A stretch of 64,000 nt of DNA, taken from NCBI RefSeq assembly GCF_044326205.1, contig NZ_JBIRCY010000004.1, positions 124,001-188,000 on the forward strand. Reading direction: 5' to 3'. The notes under the pieces are model-generated. The model was not told the DNA's origin and made no database searches. It was given only the letters and a program-made list of their open reading frames with translations. Below, one piece after another: positions 42,407 to 51,754 of this stretch. The position numbers and the translations under genes were made by a program. Positions within the stretch are counted from its first letter, which is position 1, and each line of letters starts with the position of its first letter. Origin of the DNA: Kumtagia sp044326205 (GTDB lineage Bacteria > Pseudomonadota > Alphaproteobacteria > Rhizobiales > Rhizobiaceae).

Positions 42407-42871
42407 TCAGCCGGCGTCCTCATCGGCCTTGAGTTCGCCGAGCACGTCGTGAAAATCCTTGGCCTCGCGGAAATTGCGGTAGACCGAAGCGAAACGAACG
42501 TAAGCGACGTCGTCGAGCGACTTCAGCGCCTCCATGACGAGGCGGCCGATCTCGCCGGAGGGAATTTCCGTCTCGCCGCTGCTTTCAAGCTGTCGGACGA
42601 TGCCCGTCACCGCCCGGTCGATGCGGTCGGGATCGACATTGCGCTTGCGCAGCGCGATCTCAACGGAACGCAGCAGCTTGTCACGGCTGAACGGCACCTT
42701 GCGGCCGGACTTCTTGACGACGACCAGGTCGCGAAGCTGCACGCGCTCGAACGTCGTGAAGCGGCCGCCGCAATCCGGGCAGACACGCCGGCGCCGGATC
42801 GCCGCGCCGTCCTCGGCCGGCCGCGAATCCTTCACCTGCGTGTCTTCGGACTGGCAATAGGGGCAGCGCAT
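42407..42871 (-). CDS. nrdR: Transcriptional repressor NrdR
   Basis: This 154-residue zinc-ribbon/ATP-cone regulator of ribonucleotide reductase genes has MRCPYCQSEDTQVKDSRP and RRRRVCPDCGGRFTTFER as its two zinc pairs. The ATP-cone follows with VVKKSGRKVPFSRDKLLRSVEIAL and VAYVRFASVYRNF. It binds ATP/dATP to sense nucleotide pools. It sits between glyA and ribD, as in most Rhizobiales, though there is a 130-nt gap from glyA and no ribonucleotide reductase gene is nearby. Confidence 0.97.
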   Translation of the reverse strand: MRCPYCQSEDTQVKDSRPAEDGAAIRRRRVCPDCGGRFTTFERVQLRDLVVVKKSGRKVPFSRDKLLRSVEIALRKRNVDPDRIDRAVTGIVRQLESSGETEIPSGEIGRLVMEALKSLDDVAYVRFASVYRNFREAKDFHDVLGELKADEDAG

Positions 42872-43001
42872 AAGGGACCTGGCGATTTGATTGCGTCAAT
42901 CGGACGCTTAGAAGCTTTCGCCAACCAAAGCAAAGCCTGCCGCGCCGACCGATGATGTGACCCCGGCCTGCGCCAAAATCAATATCGCCAAGCCCGGTTC
43001 T

Positions 43002-44315
43002 TCACCCCAGATACGGATAAAGCGGAAACCGCTCGGTCAGCGCCACGACCTTCTGCTTCACCGCCGCCTCGACACCGGCGTTGCCCTCGTCCGAATTGGC
43101 GACCTTCAGCCCGTCGAGCACCTCGGTGATCAGATTGCCGATCTCGCGGAACTCGGCCGGACCGAAGCCGCGCGTCGTGCCGGCAGGGGTGCCGAGGCGC
43201 ACGCCGGAGGTGACAAAGGGTTTTTCGGGATCGAAGGGGATGCCGTTCTTGTTGCAGGTGATGTTGGCGCGGCCGAGTGCTGCCTCGGCGCGCTTGCCGG
43301 TCGCGTTCTTCGGCCGGAGATCGACCAGCATCAAATGGTTGTCCGTGCCGTTCGAGACGATGTCCAGTCCGGAGGACTTCAGGCTGTCGGCCAGCGCCCT
43401 GGCATTGGCCACGACATTGTGGGCATAGGTCTTGAATTCGGGCTTGAGCGCCTCGCCGAAAGCCACCGCCTTGGCGGCGATGACGTGCATCAGCGGACCG
43501 CCTTGCAGGCCAGGGAACACCGCCGAATTCATCTTCTTGGCAATCTCCTCGTCGTTGCAGAGGATCATGCCGCCACGGGGGCCGCGCAGGGACTTGTGCG
43601 TGGTGGTCGTCACGACATGGGCGTGCGGCAGCGGCGAGGGATGCGCGCCGCCGGCGACGAGGCCAGCGATATGCGCCATATCGACCATCAGATACGCGCC
43701 GACCGCATCCGTGATCTCGCGGAACCGCTTCCAGTCCCAGACGCGCGAATAGGCGGTGCCGCCGGCCAGGATCAGTTTTGGCTTGGTTTCGTGCGCTTGT
43801 CTCTCGATCTCGTCCATGTCGAGCAGGTGGTCGTCCTTGCGCACGCCGTAGGACACGACCTTGAACCATTTTCCGCTCATGTTGACCGGCGAGCCGTGGG
43901 TCAGGTGCCCGCCCGAATTCAAATCGAGGCCCATGAAGGTATCGCCAGGCTGCAGCAGCGCCAAAAACACCGCCTGGTTCATCTGGCTGCCGGAATTCGG
44001 CTGGACGTTGGCGAAATTGCAGCCGAAAAGTTTTTTGGCGCGGTCGATCGCCAGTTGCTCGGCGACGTCGACGAACTGGCAGCCACCGTAGTAGCGCTTG
44101 CCCGGATAACCCTCGGCGTATTTGTTGGTCATGATCGAGCCCTGCGCCTCGAGAACGGCGCGCGACACGATATTTTCCGAGGCGATCAGCTCGATCTCGT
44201 GGCGCTGGCGGCCAAGCTCCGAGCGGATCGACCCGAAGATTTCCGGATCGGCGTCGGCGAGCGATGTCGAGAAGAAGGTGTCGAGGTGGTTTGAGGCGGC
44301 GGAGGCGGTGGCCAT
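43002..44315 (-). CDS. glyA: Serine hydroxymethyltransferase
   Basis: This 437-residue PLP enzyme interchanges serine and glycine with tetrahydrofolate. It has IELIASENIVSRAVLEAQGS and NKYAEGYPGKRYYGG, with the Schiff-base lysine in VVTTTTHKSLRGPRGGMI. The ATG at 44315 is used because GAGGA lies upstream at suitable distance; a TTG three codons earlier is too close. It leads the glyA-nrdR-ribD-ribE-(EEP)-ribH-nusB minus-strand block. Confidence 0.97.
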   Translation of the reverse strand: MATASAASNHLDTFFSTSLADADPEIFGSIRSELGRQRHEIELIASENIVSRAVLEAQGSIMTNKYAEGYPGKRYYGGCQFVDVAEQLAIDRAKKLFGCNFANVQPNSGSQMNQAVFLALLQPGDTFMGLDLNSGGHLTHGSPVNMSGKWFKVVSYGVRKDDHLLDMDEIERQAHETKPKLILAGGTAYSRVWDWKRFREITDAVGAYLMVDMAHIAGLVAGGAHPSPLPHAHVVTTTTHKSLRGPRGGMILCNDEEIAKKMNSAVFPGLQGGPLMHVIAAKAVAFGEALKPEFKTYAHNVVANARALADSLKSSGLDIVSNGTDNHLMLVDLRPKNATGKRAEAALGRANITCNKNGIPFDPEKPFVTSGVRLGTPAGTTRGFGPAEFREIGNLITEVLDGLKVANSDEGNAGVEAAVKQKVVALTERFPLYPYLG

Positions 44316-44446
44316 GATGGGCAAATCCTCGAAGGGCGCGGCAGCGCGAAAGACGGTAAGGATGTGCGGCCAATTACTATAGTCGAACGCCGACCGCTAC
44401 ACTCTTTGCGGCATATCCTGCCCTGCTTTGGCACAAGCCGGAAATG

Positions 44447-44474
44447 AAAAGGCCCGCCGGGGGCACAGCGGGCC
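44447..44474 (-). terminator. Rho-independent terminator after ialB
   Basis: On the minus strand the 7-bp stem GGCCCGC (44468-44474) / GCGGGCC (44451-44457) is followed by TTTT (44447-44450). It lies 78 nt after the IalB stop codon and separates it from the glyA transcript. Confidence 0.75.
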
Positions 44475-44551
44475 TGGATCGACAAAAATCGGCATCAAGC
44501 TTCGCTCTCGGCCGAATGGATTTGCGCCCACCCGGTCCGCCGAAGCGACAA

Positions 44552-45178
44552 TCAGTTCGCGGCCTTGGCCTTTTCCTGCTCTTCCTTGAGCTTCTTGGCG
44601 AAATCCTCGTTGTTCTTGGAAACGAAGTCCTGAAGCTTCTTCTGGCGGTCGGCAAGGTCCGACTGCTGCATCGGCGGGCCGTCATAGGCGCCGGTGAACC
44701 CCTGGAGCGAAACCTTCACGGGGTTCGGCTGGTTCTGGAAATTGATGGAGGTCAGCGTCAGGTCGTTGCCCTTCTTGAAGGAATTGACCAGCCCGTCCGA
44801 AAGCTGGATTTCGGCGACGCAGCGATCGGGGAAACAGATGACATAGTCGAGCTTCTGCGCCTTGCCGCCATTGACCTGCAAGCCGATGCCCGGAGGCACA
44901 AGGCGTCCGGTCGGCACCGTTACCTGGAAGACCTTGCGGTTAACCTTGCCCTTGATCTCGATGAGGCTCAGGCCAGTCACCAGTTGGCCATTGGAAGCGG
45001 TCACCATGTTCTGCACGTTGCAGATATCGACCTCCTCCTGCTTCGTGCATGCCTTGAACCAGCCCTGCGGAACCTGCTGCTGCTGCGCCGAGGCGGGCGC
45101 GAGGCCCGCGGCGAGCATACCGGCGACGCCTGCTGACAGCACCGAAAGACGGAAGCGGTCGGTCTTCGAGCTCGTCAT
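44552..45178 (-). CDS. Invasion-associated locus B (IalB) family secreted protein
   Basis: This 208-residue protein has a signal peptide (VLSAGVAGMLAAGLAPASA, cleaved near residue 31). The IalB domain follows with GWFKACTKQEEVDICNVQNMV (Cys pair), GLSLIEI and VPPGIGLQV. CFPDRCVAEIQLSDGL gives a second cysteine pair, suggesting two disulfides. The C-terminal helix is rich in Lys, Glu and Ala. The family is named after Bartonella invasion proteins but is common in harmless Rhizobiales. A terminator follows. Upstream is an 8-bp inverted repeat near its start that could be an operator. Confidence 0.92.
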   Translation of the reverse strand: MTSSKTDRFRLSVLSAGVAGMLAAGLAPASAQQQQVPQGWFKACTKQEEVDICNVQNMVTASNGQLVTGLSLIEIKGKVNRKVFQVTVPTGRLVPPGIGLQVNGGKAQKLDYVICFPDRCVAEIQLSDGLVNSFKKGNDLTLTSINFQNQPNPVKVSLQGFTGAYDGPPMQQSDLADRQKKLQDFVSKNNEDFAKKLKEEQEKAKAAN

Positions 45179-45239
45179 CTTGTCCTTTTCCTCTCAAACA
45201 ATCCGGAAAACGGCAGTTTTCGCCGTGTATTGCCGCTAC

Positions 45240-45262
45240 CTGTTGCCCAAATACGGCAACAG
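45240..45262. promoter_or_regulatory. Operator-like inverted repeat between ialB and the solute-binding protein gene
   Basis: CTGTTGCC (45240-45247) and GGCAACAG (45255-45262) form a perfect 8-bp inverted repeat with a 7-nt AT-rich spacer. It lies 62 nt upstream of the ialB ATG on its strand and 145 nt upstream of the divergent solute-binding protein gene. This is the size and symmetry of a dimeric repressor site; the protein is unknown. Confidence 0.45.
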
Positions 45263-45406
45263 CATGACTCGGGCACGCGTGTTACATCGGTCGCGGCCGT
45301 AAATCCAGCCCGTCCGCGGGAAACTGTCGACGCGCGGCACGCCCATATTGGCGACATCATGATAGGGTGAAAGACGAATCATAGCGATCCCGCCGGAACC
45401 CCGCAC

Positions 45407-47221
45407 ATGCGCCGCACAATCCTCGCGCTCTGCGCCCTTGCCGCAATTGTCGCGCCTGAAGCCGCAATGGCCGAGCCCCGGCACGCCATCGCCATGCAGG
45501 GCGAGCCGGCGCTGCCGGCCGATTTCACGCATTTCCCCTATGCGAATCCCGAAGCGCCGAAGGGCGGCGACGTCACCTACTGCGTCATCGGCAGCTTCGA
45601 CAATCTCAACCCGTTCATCATCAAGAGCCTGCGCACCACGGCGCGAGGCATCATCGACACGATCTACGGCAATCTGGTGTTCGAACCGCTGATGCAGCGC
45701 AACGCCGCCGAGCCGTTTTCGCTCTACGGGCTGCTGGCGGAATCGATCGACATCAGCGAGGACAGACGCGTCGCCACCTTCAATCTCAATCCCAAGGCGA
45801 AATGGTCGGATGGCCAGCCGGTGACGCCCGAAGACGTGCTGTTCACATACGAGGTCTATACGGACAAGGGCCGGCCGCCCTACAGCGATCGCATGAAGCG
45901 GATCGAGAAGCTGGAGAAGACCGGGCCGCTGTCCGTACGCTTCACCTTCAACGACAAGGCCGACCGCGAGTTTCCGCTGATCATCGCGATGACGCCGATC
46001 CTGCCGAAACACGCCTTCAACAAGGACACGTTCGACCAGACCACGCTGAAGCCGCTGATCGGCAGCGGCCCCTACACGATCGACAAGGTCGTGCCGGGCG
46101 AGCGCATCATCTACAAGCGCAACCCGGATTATTGGGCGCGCGACCTGCCGTCCAAGCGCGGCTTCGACAATTTCGACCGCGTCGACATCGAGTATTTCCT
46201 GAACGACAACGCCCAGTTCGAGGCCTTCAAGAAGGGCATCTGCTCGGTCTATGCCGAGGCCGACCCGGTCAAACTCAAGCGCGACTTCGACTTTCCCGCG
46301 CTGAAGGACGGGCGCGTGTCCATCGGCGAGTTCAAGATGGGCATCCCGCCCGTTGTCACCGGCTTCCTGTTCAATACGAGGCTGCCGAAATTCTCCGACG
46401 CTCGCGTGCGCCGAGCACTCGGCATGCTCTACGATTTCGAATGGGTCAACCGGAACATGTTCGACGGGCAGTTCGAGAGGACCGCCAGCTACTGGCAGGA
46501 TTCGGAACTGTCGGCGCTCGGCCATCCGGCCAGCGACAAGGAGAAGGCGCTGCTCGCGCCCTTCCCCGACGCCGTGCGGGCCGACATCATGGACGGCACC
46601 TGGCGGCCCCCTGTCACGGATGGCTCGGGCCGCGACCGTGCCGCGTTGAAGGCCGCGCTCGACCTGCTCAAATCGGCCGGCTATTCGCTCAACGGCGGAG
46701 CGCTGCTCGATCCCAACGGCCTGCCGTTTTCGTTCGAAATCCTGACGGCGTCGGACAGCGAGCAGCGGCTGGCGGCCGTCTACCAGCGGACGCTGGCCAA
46801 GATCGGCATCGGCGTGAGCATCCGCGCGCTGGAGGCGGACCAGATCCAGTCGCGCAAGCAGCGTTTCGATTTCGAAGCTCTGATCGGCGTCACCGGCTTC
46901 ACCGGCACCCTGTCCCCGGGCATCGAGCAGACGTTCCGGTGGGGATCGGAATCGGCGAATGTCGAGGGTTCGTTCAATCTCGCCGGTGTCGCCAGCCCGG
47001 CGATCGACACCGTCATCGAGGCGATGCTGAACGCCCGCGACAAGGACGATTTCGTCGCCGCCGTGCGAGCGCTGGACCGGCTGCTGATCGCCGGCGCCTA
47101 CATGGTGCCTATGCAGTACAATCCTAAGCAGTATCTTGCCTACTGGACCTATCTGGACCACCCTGCCGAGACCTCGCTTTACGGCTACCAGTTGCCGGTG
47201 TGGTGGCGCAAACCTAACTAA
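45407..47221 (+). CDS. ABC transporter solute-binding protein, family 5 (YejA-like)
   Basis: This 604-residue periplasmic binding protein has a signal peptide ILALCALAAIVAPEAAMA, followed by FTHFPYANPEAPKGG. SBP_bac_5 motifs include WSDGQPVTPEDVLFTYEVY and GSGPYTIDKVVPGERIIYKRNPDYW. RVRRALGMLYDFEWVNRNMF is typical of the YejA group that binds peptides or microcin C-like compounds. The permease and ATPase genes are not in the window next to it, so it acts with components encoded elsewhere or as an orphan receptor. ATG at 45407, weak ribosome binding site. Confidence 0.92.
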   Translation: MRRTILALCALAAIVAPEAAMAEPRHAIAMQGEPALPADFTHFPYANPEAPKGGDVTYCVIGSFDNLNPFIIKSLRTTARGIIDTIYGNLVFEPLMQRNAAEPFSLYGLLAESIDISEDRRVATFNLNPKAKWSDGQPVTPEDVLFTYEVYTDKGRPPYSDRMKRIEKLEKTGPLSVRFTFNDKADREFPLIIAMTPILPKHAFNKDTFDQTTLKPLIGSGPYTIDKVVPGERIIYKRNPDYWARDLPSKRGFDNFDRVDIEYFLNDNAQFEAFKKGICSVYAEADPVKLKRDFDFPALKDGRVSIGEFKMGIPPVVTGFLFNTRLPKFSDARVRRALGMLYDFEWVNRNMFDGQFERTASYWQDSELSALGHPASDKEKALLAPFPDAVRADIMDGTWRPPVTDGSGRDRAALKAALDLLKSAGYSLNGGALLDPNGLPFSFEILTASDSEQRLAAVYQRTLAKIGIGVSIRALEADQIQSRKQRFDFEALIGVTGFTGTLSPGIEQTFRWGSESANVEGSFNLAGVASPAIDTVIEAMLNARDKDDFVAAVRALDRLLIAGAYMVPMQYNPKQYLAYWTYLDHPAETSLYGYQLPVWWRKPN

Positions 47222-47287
47222 GGCGTGGGTTGCGCGCCATATGACGAAGGGCGCTGAGATGTCCCGAGCCTGATGCAGGAGATTTCG

Positions 47288-47974
47288 ATGAACGAAAGGC
47301 AGACGGCCAGTGTCGACGTGGTATCGGATGTCGTCTGCCCCTGGTGTTATCTCGGCCAGAAGCGGCTGGAGAAGGCTGCCGCGAGCCTGTCCGACATAGA
47401 TGTCATGATAAGTTGGCGCCCGTTCCAGCTCGATCCGACGATCCCGCCCGGCGGCCGCGACCGCAAGCAATACATGATGGCGAAGTTCGGCAGCGAAGAA
47501 CGCATCCGCGAGATCCATGCCCGCATCGAGCCGCTGGGCGAGGCCGAAGGCATCGACTTCGCCTTCGACGCCATAAAAGTCTCGCCCAACACGATCGACG
47601 CGCACCGCGTCATCCGTTGGGCTGCCAGTGCCGAGCCTGGCGTGCAGAATGCCGTGGTGAAGCGGCTGTTTTCGCTCTATTTCGAGGAAGGCCGGAACAT
47701 CGGCGACCCCGCGGTGCTAACCTCCGCCGCGCGCGACGCCGGCATGGACGCCGCCGTGGTCGAAACCATGCTGGCGACCGACGCCGACCGTGAGGCCGTC
47801 GAAACCGAGGTGGCGACCGCCTCACGGATGGGCATCACCGGCGTCCCCTGCTTCCTCTTGGAAAACCGTTACGCGGTGATGGGCGCGCAAGATACCGAAA
47901 CGCTGGCTGACGCGATCCGCCAGGTGGCGGCGGAGAAGGCGAAGGCTTCCCCCAACCAATCCGTCGCGTCATAA
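47288..47974 (+). CDS. DsbA-family FrnE-like oxidoreductase
   Basis: This 228-residue thioredoxin-fold protein has the redox motif CPWC at residues 17-20 (DVVCPWCYLG). The insertion and C-terminal FrnE pattern follow: SPNTIDAHRVIRWA, LFSLYFEEGRNIGD, and GITGVPCFLLENRYAVMGAQ with the cis-proline. No signal peptide is seen, as in FrnE of Deinococcus, so it is probably cytosolic. The ATG at 47288 follows AGGAG; an ATG five codons earlier sits on that site. The orphan antitoxin-like gene follows 7 nt later. Substrate unknown. Confidence 0.92.
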   Translation: MNERQTASVDVVSDVVCPWCYLGQKRLEKAAASLSDIDVMISWRPFQLDPTIPPGGRDRKQYMMAKFGSEERIREIHARIEPLGEAEGIDFAFDAIKVSPNTIDAHRVIRWAASAEPGVQNAVVKRLFSLYFEEGRNIGDPAVLTSAARDAGMDAAVVETMLATDADREAVETEVATASRMGITGVPCFLLENRYAVMGAQDTETLADAIRQVAAEKAKASPNQSVAS

Positions 47975-47981
47975 TGCATCC

Positions 47982-48209
47982 ATGACACAGCTTTTCGACC
48001 GCGCAGTGGAGGCAGCCCGCAACCTTCCTGCATCAGTGCAGGACGAGATCGCTCGCCTTGTTCTCGAACTTGCCGGCGACGAGCAGCCGGCGGTTCAGCT
48101 CGCAGACGAAGAAGAAGAATCCTTTGCCGAGTCGCTGGCTCAAGCCGATCGGCGTGAGTTCGCCAGCGACGCGGAAGTACGCGCCATCTGGGCAAAGTAC
48201 GGGCTCTGA
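47982..48209 (+). CDS. Orphan antitoxin-like small protein
   Basis: This 75-residue acidic protein starts MTQLFDRAVEAARNLPASVQDEIARLVL and ends DAEVRAIWAKYGL. The pattern of an N-terminal helix with DEIA, an acidic middle, and the closing EVRAIWAKYG is that of antitoxins that usually precede a RelE/ParE-type toxin gene. Here no toxin gene follows: the next gene on this strand is absent, and mfd ends 47 nt later on the other strand. It follows the FrnE-like gene by 7 nt. Either the toxin was lost, or the protein has a different role. Confidence 0.7.
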   Translation: MTQLFDRAVEAARNLPASVQDEIARLVLELAGDEQPAVQLADEEEESFAESLAQADRREFASDAEVRAIWAKYGL

Positions 48210-48220
48210 ACGGCAGCTAC

Positions 48221-48249
48221 CTTCATTTCCCACGAGTGTGGGAAGGAAG
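48221..48249. terminator. Hairpin between antitoxin-like gene and mfd
   Basis: CTTCATTTCCCAC (48221-48233) pairs with GTGGGAAGGAAG (48238-48249) around GAGT. There is no U-run on either side, so this is a possible transcript end for both convergent genes but not a standard terminator. Confidence 0.35.
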
Positions 48250-48255
48250 TTGGCG

Positions 48256-51200
48256 TCAAGCCGCCTTCGTCGCCAGCCGCGCCAGTTGCGTCATCACCAC
48301 GGCCGAACCCGACAACCGCTTCTCCGGGTTCGGCCAGTCGCGGATGAACACTACACTCTGGTCCGGCCGGATCTTCGCCATCGAGCCCTGTTCGCCGATA
48401 TAGCGCACCAGCCCGGCGGGGTCGGCGAATTCGCGCTTGCGGAAGTGGATGACCACACCCTTCGGCCCGGCATCCAGCTTCTCGACATTGGCCCTTCGGC
48501 ACAGGCCCTTGATGAACACAATCTTCAAGAGATGCTCGACCTCCTGCGGCAGCGGACCAAAGCGGTCGATCAGTTCGGCGGCGAAGGCGTCGATCTCCTC
48601 CGGCGTGTCGAGATCGGCCAGCCGGCGGTAGAGCGCGAGCCGCAGTTGCAAGTCGGGAACGTAAGTCTCCGGGATCATCACTGCCGTGCCAATGGCGATC
48701 TGCGGCGACCAGTCGCCGTCCAGGACTTCGCCGGAACCGCGGATCTCGGCCACCGCTTCCTCCAGCATCTGCTGGTAGAGTTCGAAGCCGACCTCCTTGA
48801 TATGGCCGGACTGTTCCTCGCCCAAGAGATTGCCGGCGCCGCGTATGTCGAGGTCGTGGCTGGCCAACTGGAATCCGGCGCCGAGTGTATCGAGCGACTG
48901 CAGCACTTTCAGCCGGCGGTCGGCGGTGTCGGTGAGTTTCCGATTTGCCGGCAGCGTGAACAGCGCGTAGGCGCGGGTCTTCGAGCGACCCACGCGGCCG
49001 CGCAACTGGTAGAGCTGCGCGAGGCCGAACATGTCGGCGCGGTGCACGATCAGCGTGTTCGCCGTCGGGATGTCGAGGCCGGATTCAACGATGGTGGTCG
49101 ACAGCAGCACGTCATACTGGCCGTCGTAGAAGGCGTTCATGATGTCGTCGAGCTCGCCCGGCGGCATCTGGCCGTGGGCCGTGCCGACCTTCAGCTCCGG
49201 CACCGAGGCGTGCAGGAATTCCCGAACCTCGGCGAGGTCGGAGATGCGCGGGACGACATAAAAGCTCTGGCCGCCGCGATAGCGCTCGCGCAGCAGCGTC
49301 TCGCGGATCACCAGCGGATCGTGCGGCGAGATGAAGGTGCGCACCGCCAGCCGGTCGACCGGCGGCGTGGCGATCAGCGACAGCTCGCGCACGCCGGTGA
49401 GCGCCAGTTGCAAGGTGCGCGGGATCGGCGTGGCCGACAGCGTCAGCACATGCACGTCGCTCTTCAGCTCCTTCAGCCGTTCCTTATGCTTGACGCCAAA
49501 GTGCTGCTCCTCGTCGATGATCAGCAGGCCGAGCCGCTTGAAGGAGATCGACGCGCCGAGAAGCGCGTGGGTGCCGACAACGATGTCGACCTTGCCTTCG
49601 GCTATGTTCTTCCTGGTCTCGGCCAGTTCCTTGGCCGGCACCATACGCGACGCCTGGCGCACGATCAGCGGCAGGCCGGAGAAGCGCTGGGTGAAGGTCT
49701 TGTAGTGCTGGCGCGAGAGCAGCGTGGTCGGCACGACGACCGCGACCTGGAACCCTTCCATCGCAGCGAGGAAAGCGGCGCGCAGCGCCACCTCGGTCTT
49801 GCCGAAGCCGACATCGCCGCAGATCAGTCGGTCCATCGGCTTGCCGGCGGAAAGATCGTCCATGACCGAATCGATTGCGCGCTGCTGGTCGTCGGTCTCC
49901 TCATAGGGGAACCGCGCGGCGAACTCACCATAGACGCCTTCCGGCGGGCTGAAGACCGGCGCGCCGCGCATCTGCCGCTCGGCCGCAAGCCGGATCAGGC
50001 CGCCGGCCATGTCGAGCAGGCGTTTCTTCAGCCGGGCCTTGCGCGCCTGCCAGGAACCGCCGCCGAGCTTGTCGAGTGTCGCCTCGGCCGAGTCCGAGCC
50101 GTAGCGTGATAGCAACTCGATGTTCTCGACTGGCAGGAACAGCCGATCGTCACCGGCATAGTGGATTTCCAGGCAGTCATGCGGGGCGCCGAGCGCCTCG
50201 ATGGTCTTCAGGCCGATGAAGCGGCCGATGCCGTGATCGGTGTGGACGACGATATCGCCAGCCGACAGCGAGGACGCCTCGGCGATGAAGTCCGCCGCCT
50301 TGCGGCGCTTGGAGCGGCGCACCAGGCGGTCGCCCAGAATGTCCTGTTCGGCGACAACGACGAAGGCATCGGTCTCGAAGCCGGATTCCAGCGGCAGCAC
50401 GGTCAGGGCCGCCTGACCGGAGGACATCTTTTCGACATCGGCGAGCGTCGAGACCGGCTTCAGATTGCCCAAACCGTGCTCGCCCAGAATCTGACCGAGG
50501 CGGTCGAGCGAACCGTCGGTCCAGCCGGCGACCACGACCTTGCGTTTCTGCGCCCGCAATTCCGAGATGTGATCGACCGCGGCCTGGAAAACATTGGCGT
50601 TGGGATCGGCCCGCTCACGCTCGAAACTGCGGCCCTGGCGCGAACCGGCATGCAACACTTTTCTGCCGCCGGCGTCGGGCGCAGCGAAGGGCGTGAACTC
50701 CGCCGACAGAAGGTCCGGCAGCGCCGCCGAGACATCGTCCGGCGACAGATACATTTTTCCGGGCGGCACCGGGCGATACGGCACGGCATCCTTCATGGCG
50801 CCATCAATCTGCTGGCGGCGCGCCTGGTAATAATCCTCGATCAGCTTGTAGCGCTCGCCGATCGCCTCGCGCGCCAGATGGTCGAAGACGAAAGGTGCGT
50901 CCGGCAGGTAATCGAACAGCGTCTCCAGCCCATCGTAGAAGAAGGGCAGCCAGTGCTCCATGCCGGCAAAGCGCCGGCCTTCACTGACCGCGGCATAGAG
51001 CGCGTCGTCCCGATTCGGCGCGCCGAAGGCTTCGATGTAACTGCGGCGGAAGCGGCTTATGGTTTCCGCCGTCAGCGCCACTTCGCTCATCGCCTGCAAC
51101 ACGATCTCGGTGCGCTGGCCGGTGGTGCGCTGGCTGGCGACGTCGAAGGCGCGGATCGAATCCAGCGTGTCGCCGAAGAAATCGAGCCGCAGCGCCTCGG

Positions 51201-51750
51201 CAGCGCCGGGCGCGAACAGGTCCAGAATGCCGCCGCGCACCGCGAACTCGCCGACCTCGCGCACGGTCGCCACCCGGTCGAAGCCGGAATTCTCCAACCG
51301 CGAAATCAGCGCCTTCATGTCGACTTGGTTGCCGGTTTTTGCCCGGAACGTCTGCGCCTCCACGGCCGCGCGCGGCGGCAGGCGCTGCACCAGGGCATTG
51401 GCGGTGGTGAGCACCACTGCTCGATGCGGCTTCCTGGCCAGCGCGGCCATGGCGGTCATTGCCTCGACACGCCGCGCGGTGGCGTCTGCTCCCGGCGAGA
51501 CGCGGTCGTAGGGCAAACAGTCCCAGGCCGGGAATTCCAGCACTGGCAGGTCTGGCGCGGCGAAAGCCAATGCATCGGCAATCGCCGGCAGGCGCTCGCC
51601 GCCGCGCGCCACGAACACGATCGGCCCTTCGGGGGCCGCCTCGGCCGACAGCGCGGCAAGCGCGAAGGCCTCGAAACCTTCGGCGACACCATCGACAAGG
51701 ACGGCGCCCGTGCTCTGTTTGCGCAGGCCGAGGGATTTGATCAGGGGCAT
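48256..51750 (-). CDS. mfd: Transcription-repair coupling factor Mfd
   Basis: This 1164-residue DNA translocase displaces stalled RNA polymerase and recruits UvrA. Recognisable order: a UvrB-like N-terminal part (LEFPAWDCLPYDRVSPG), and the RNA polymerase-interacting CarD-like domain with GDIVVHTDHGIGRFIGL. SF2 helicase motifs follow: ICGDVGFGKTEVALRAAF (Walker A), LLIIDEEQHFGVKHKE (DEEQ) and LTLSATPIPRTL. The TRCF C-terminal domain includes GSGEVLDGD. ATG at 51750. It lies downstream of sdhE with a 4-nt gap, an order kept in many Rhizobiales. Confidence 0.98.
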   Translation of the reverse strand: MPLIKSLGLRKQSTGAVLVDGVAEGFEAFALAALSAEAAPEGPIVFVARGGERLPAIADALAFAAPDLPVLEFPAWDCLPYDRVSPGADATARRVEAMTAMAALARKPHRAVVLTTANALVQRLPPRAAVEAQTFRAKTGNQVDMKALISRLENSGFDRVATVREVGEFAVRGGILDLFAPGAAEALRLDFFGDTLDSIRAFDVASQRTTGQRTEIVLQAMSEVALTAETISRFRRSYIEAFGAPNRDDALYAAVSEGRRFAGMEHWLPFFYDGLETLFDYLPDAPFVFDHLAREAIGERYKLIEDYYQARRQQIDGAMKDAVPYRPVPPGKMYLSPDDVSAALPDLLSAEFTPFAAPDAGGRKVLHAGSRQGRSFERERADPNANVFQAAVDHISELRAQKRKVVVAGWTDGSLDRLGQILGEHGLGNLKPVSTLADVEKMSSGQAALTVLPLESGFETDAFVVVAEQDILGDRLVRRSKRRKAADFIAEASSLSAGDIVVHTDHGIGRFIGLKTIEALGAPHDCLEIHYAGDDRLFLPVENIELLSRYGSDSAEATLDKLGGGSWQARKARLKKRLLDMAGGLIRLAAERQMRGAPVFSPPEGVYGEFAARFPYEETDDQQRAIDSVMDDLSAGKPMDRLICGDVGFGKTEVALRAAFLAAMEGFQVAVVVPTTLLSRQHYKTFTQRFSGLPLIVRQASRMVPAKELAETRKNIAEGKVDIVVGTHALLGASISFKRLGLLIIDEEQHFGVKHKERLKELKSDVHVLTLSATPIPRTLQLALTGVRELSLIATPPVDRLAVRTFISPHDPLVIRETLLRERYRGGQSFYVVPRISDLAEVREFLHASVPELKVGTAHGQMPPGELDDIMNAFYDGQYDVLLSTTIVESGLDIPTANTLIVHRADMFGLAQLYQLRGRVGRSKTRAYALFTLPANRKLTDTADRRLKVLQSLDTLGAGFQLASHDLDIRGAGNLLGEEQSGHIKEVGFELYQQMLEEAVAEIRGSGEVLDGDWSPQIAIGTAVMIPETYVPDLQLRLALYRRLADLDTPEEIDAFAAELIDRFGPLPQEVEHLLKIVFIKGLCRRANVEKLDAGPKGVVIHFRKREFADPAGLVRYIGEQGSMAKIRPDQSVVFIRDWPNPEKRLSGSAVVMTQLARLATKAA

Positions 51751-51754
51751 GGAA

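Noticed and set aside
45236..47605. A 789-codon open frame on the minus strand opposite the solute-binding protein gene
   Set aside because: It is an antisense shadow of a GC-rich gene. The plus-strand frame has a signal peptide and family motifs, while this one is low-complexity and basic with no recognisable domain.
48058..50109. A 683-codon plus-strand frame opposite mfd
   Set aside because: Mfd is unmistakable on the other strand. This frame starts inside the antitoxin-like gene and shows only the Arg/His/Gln-rich composition of an antisense shadow.
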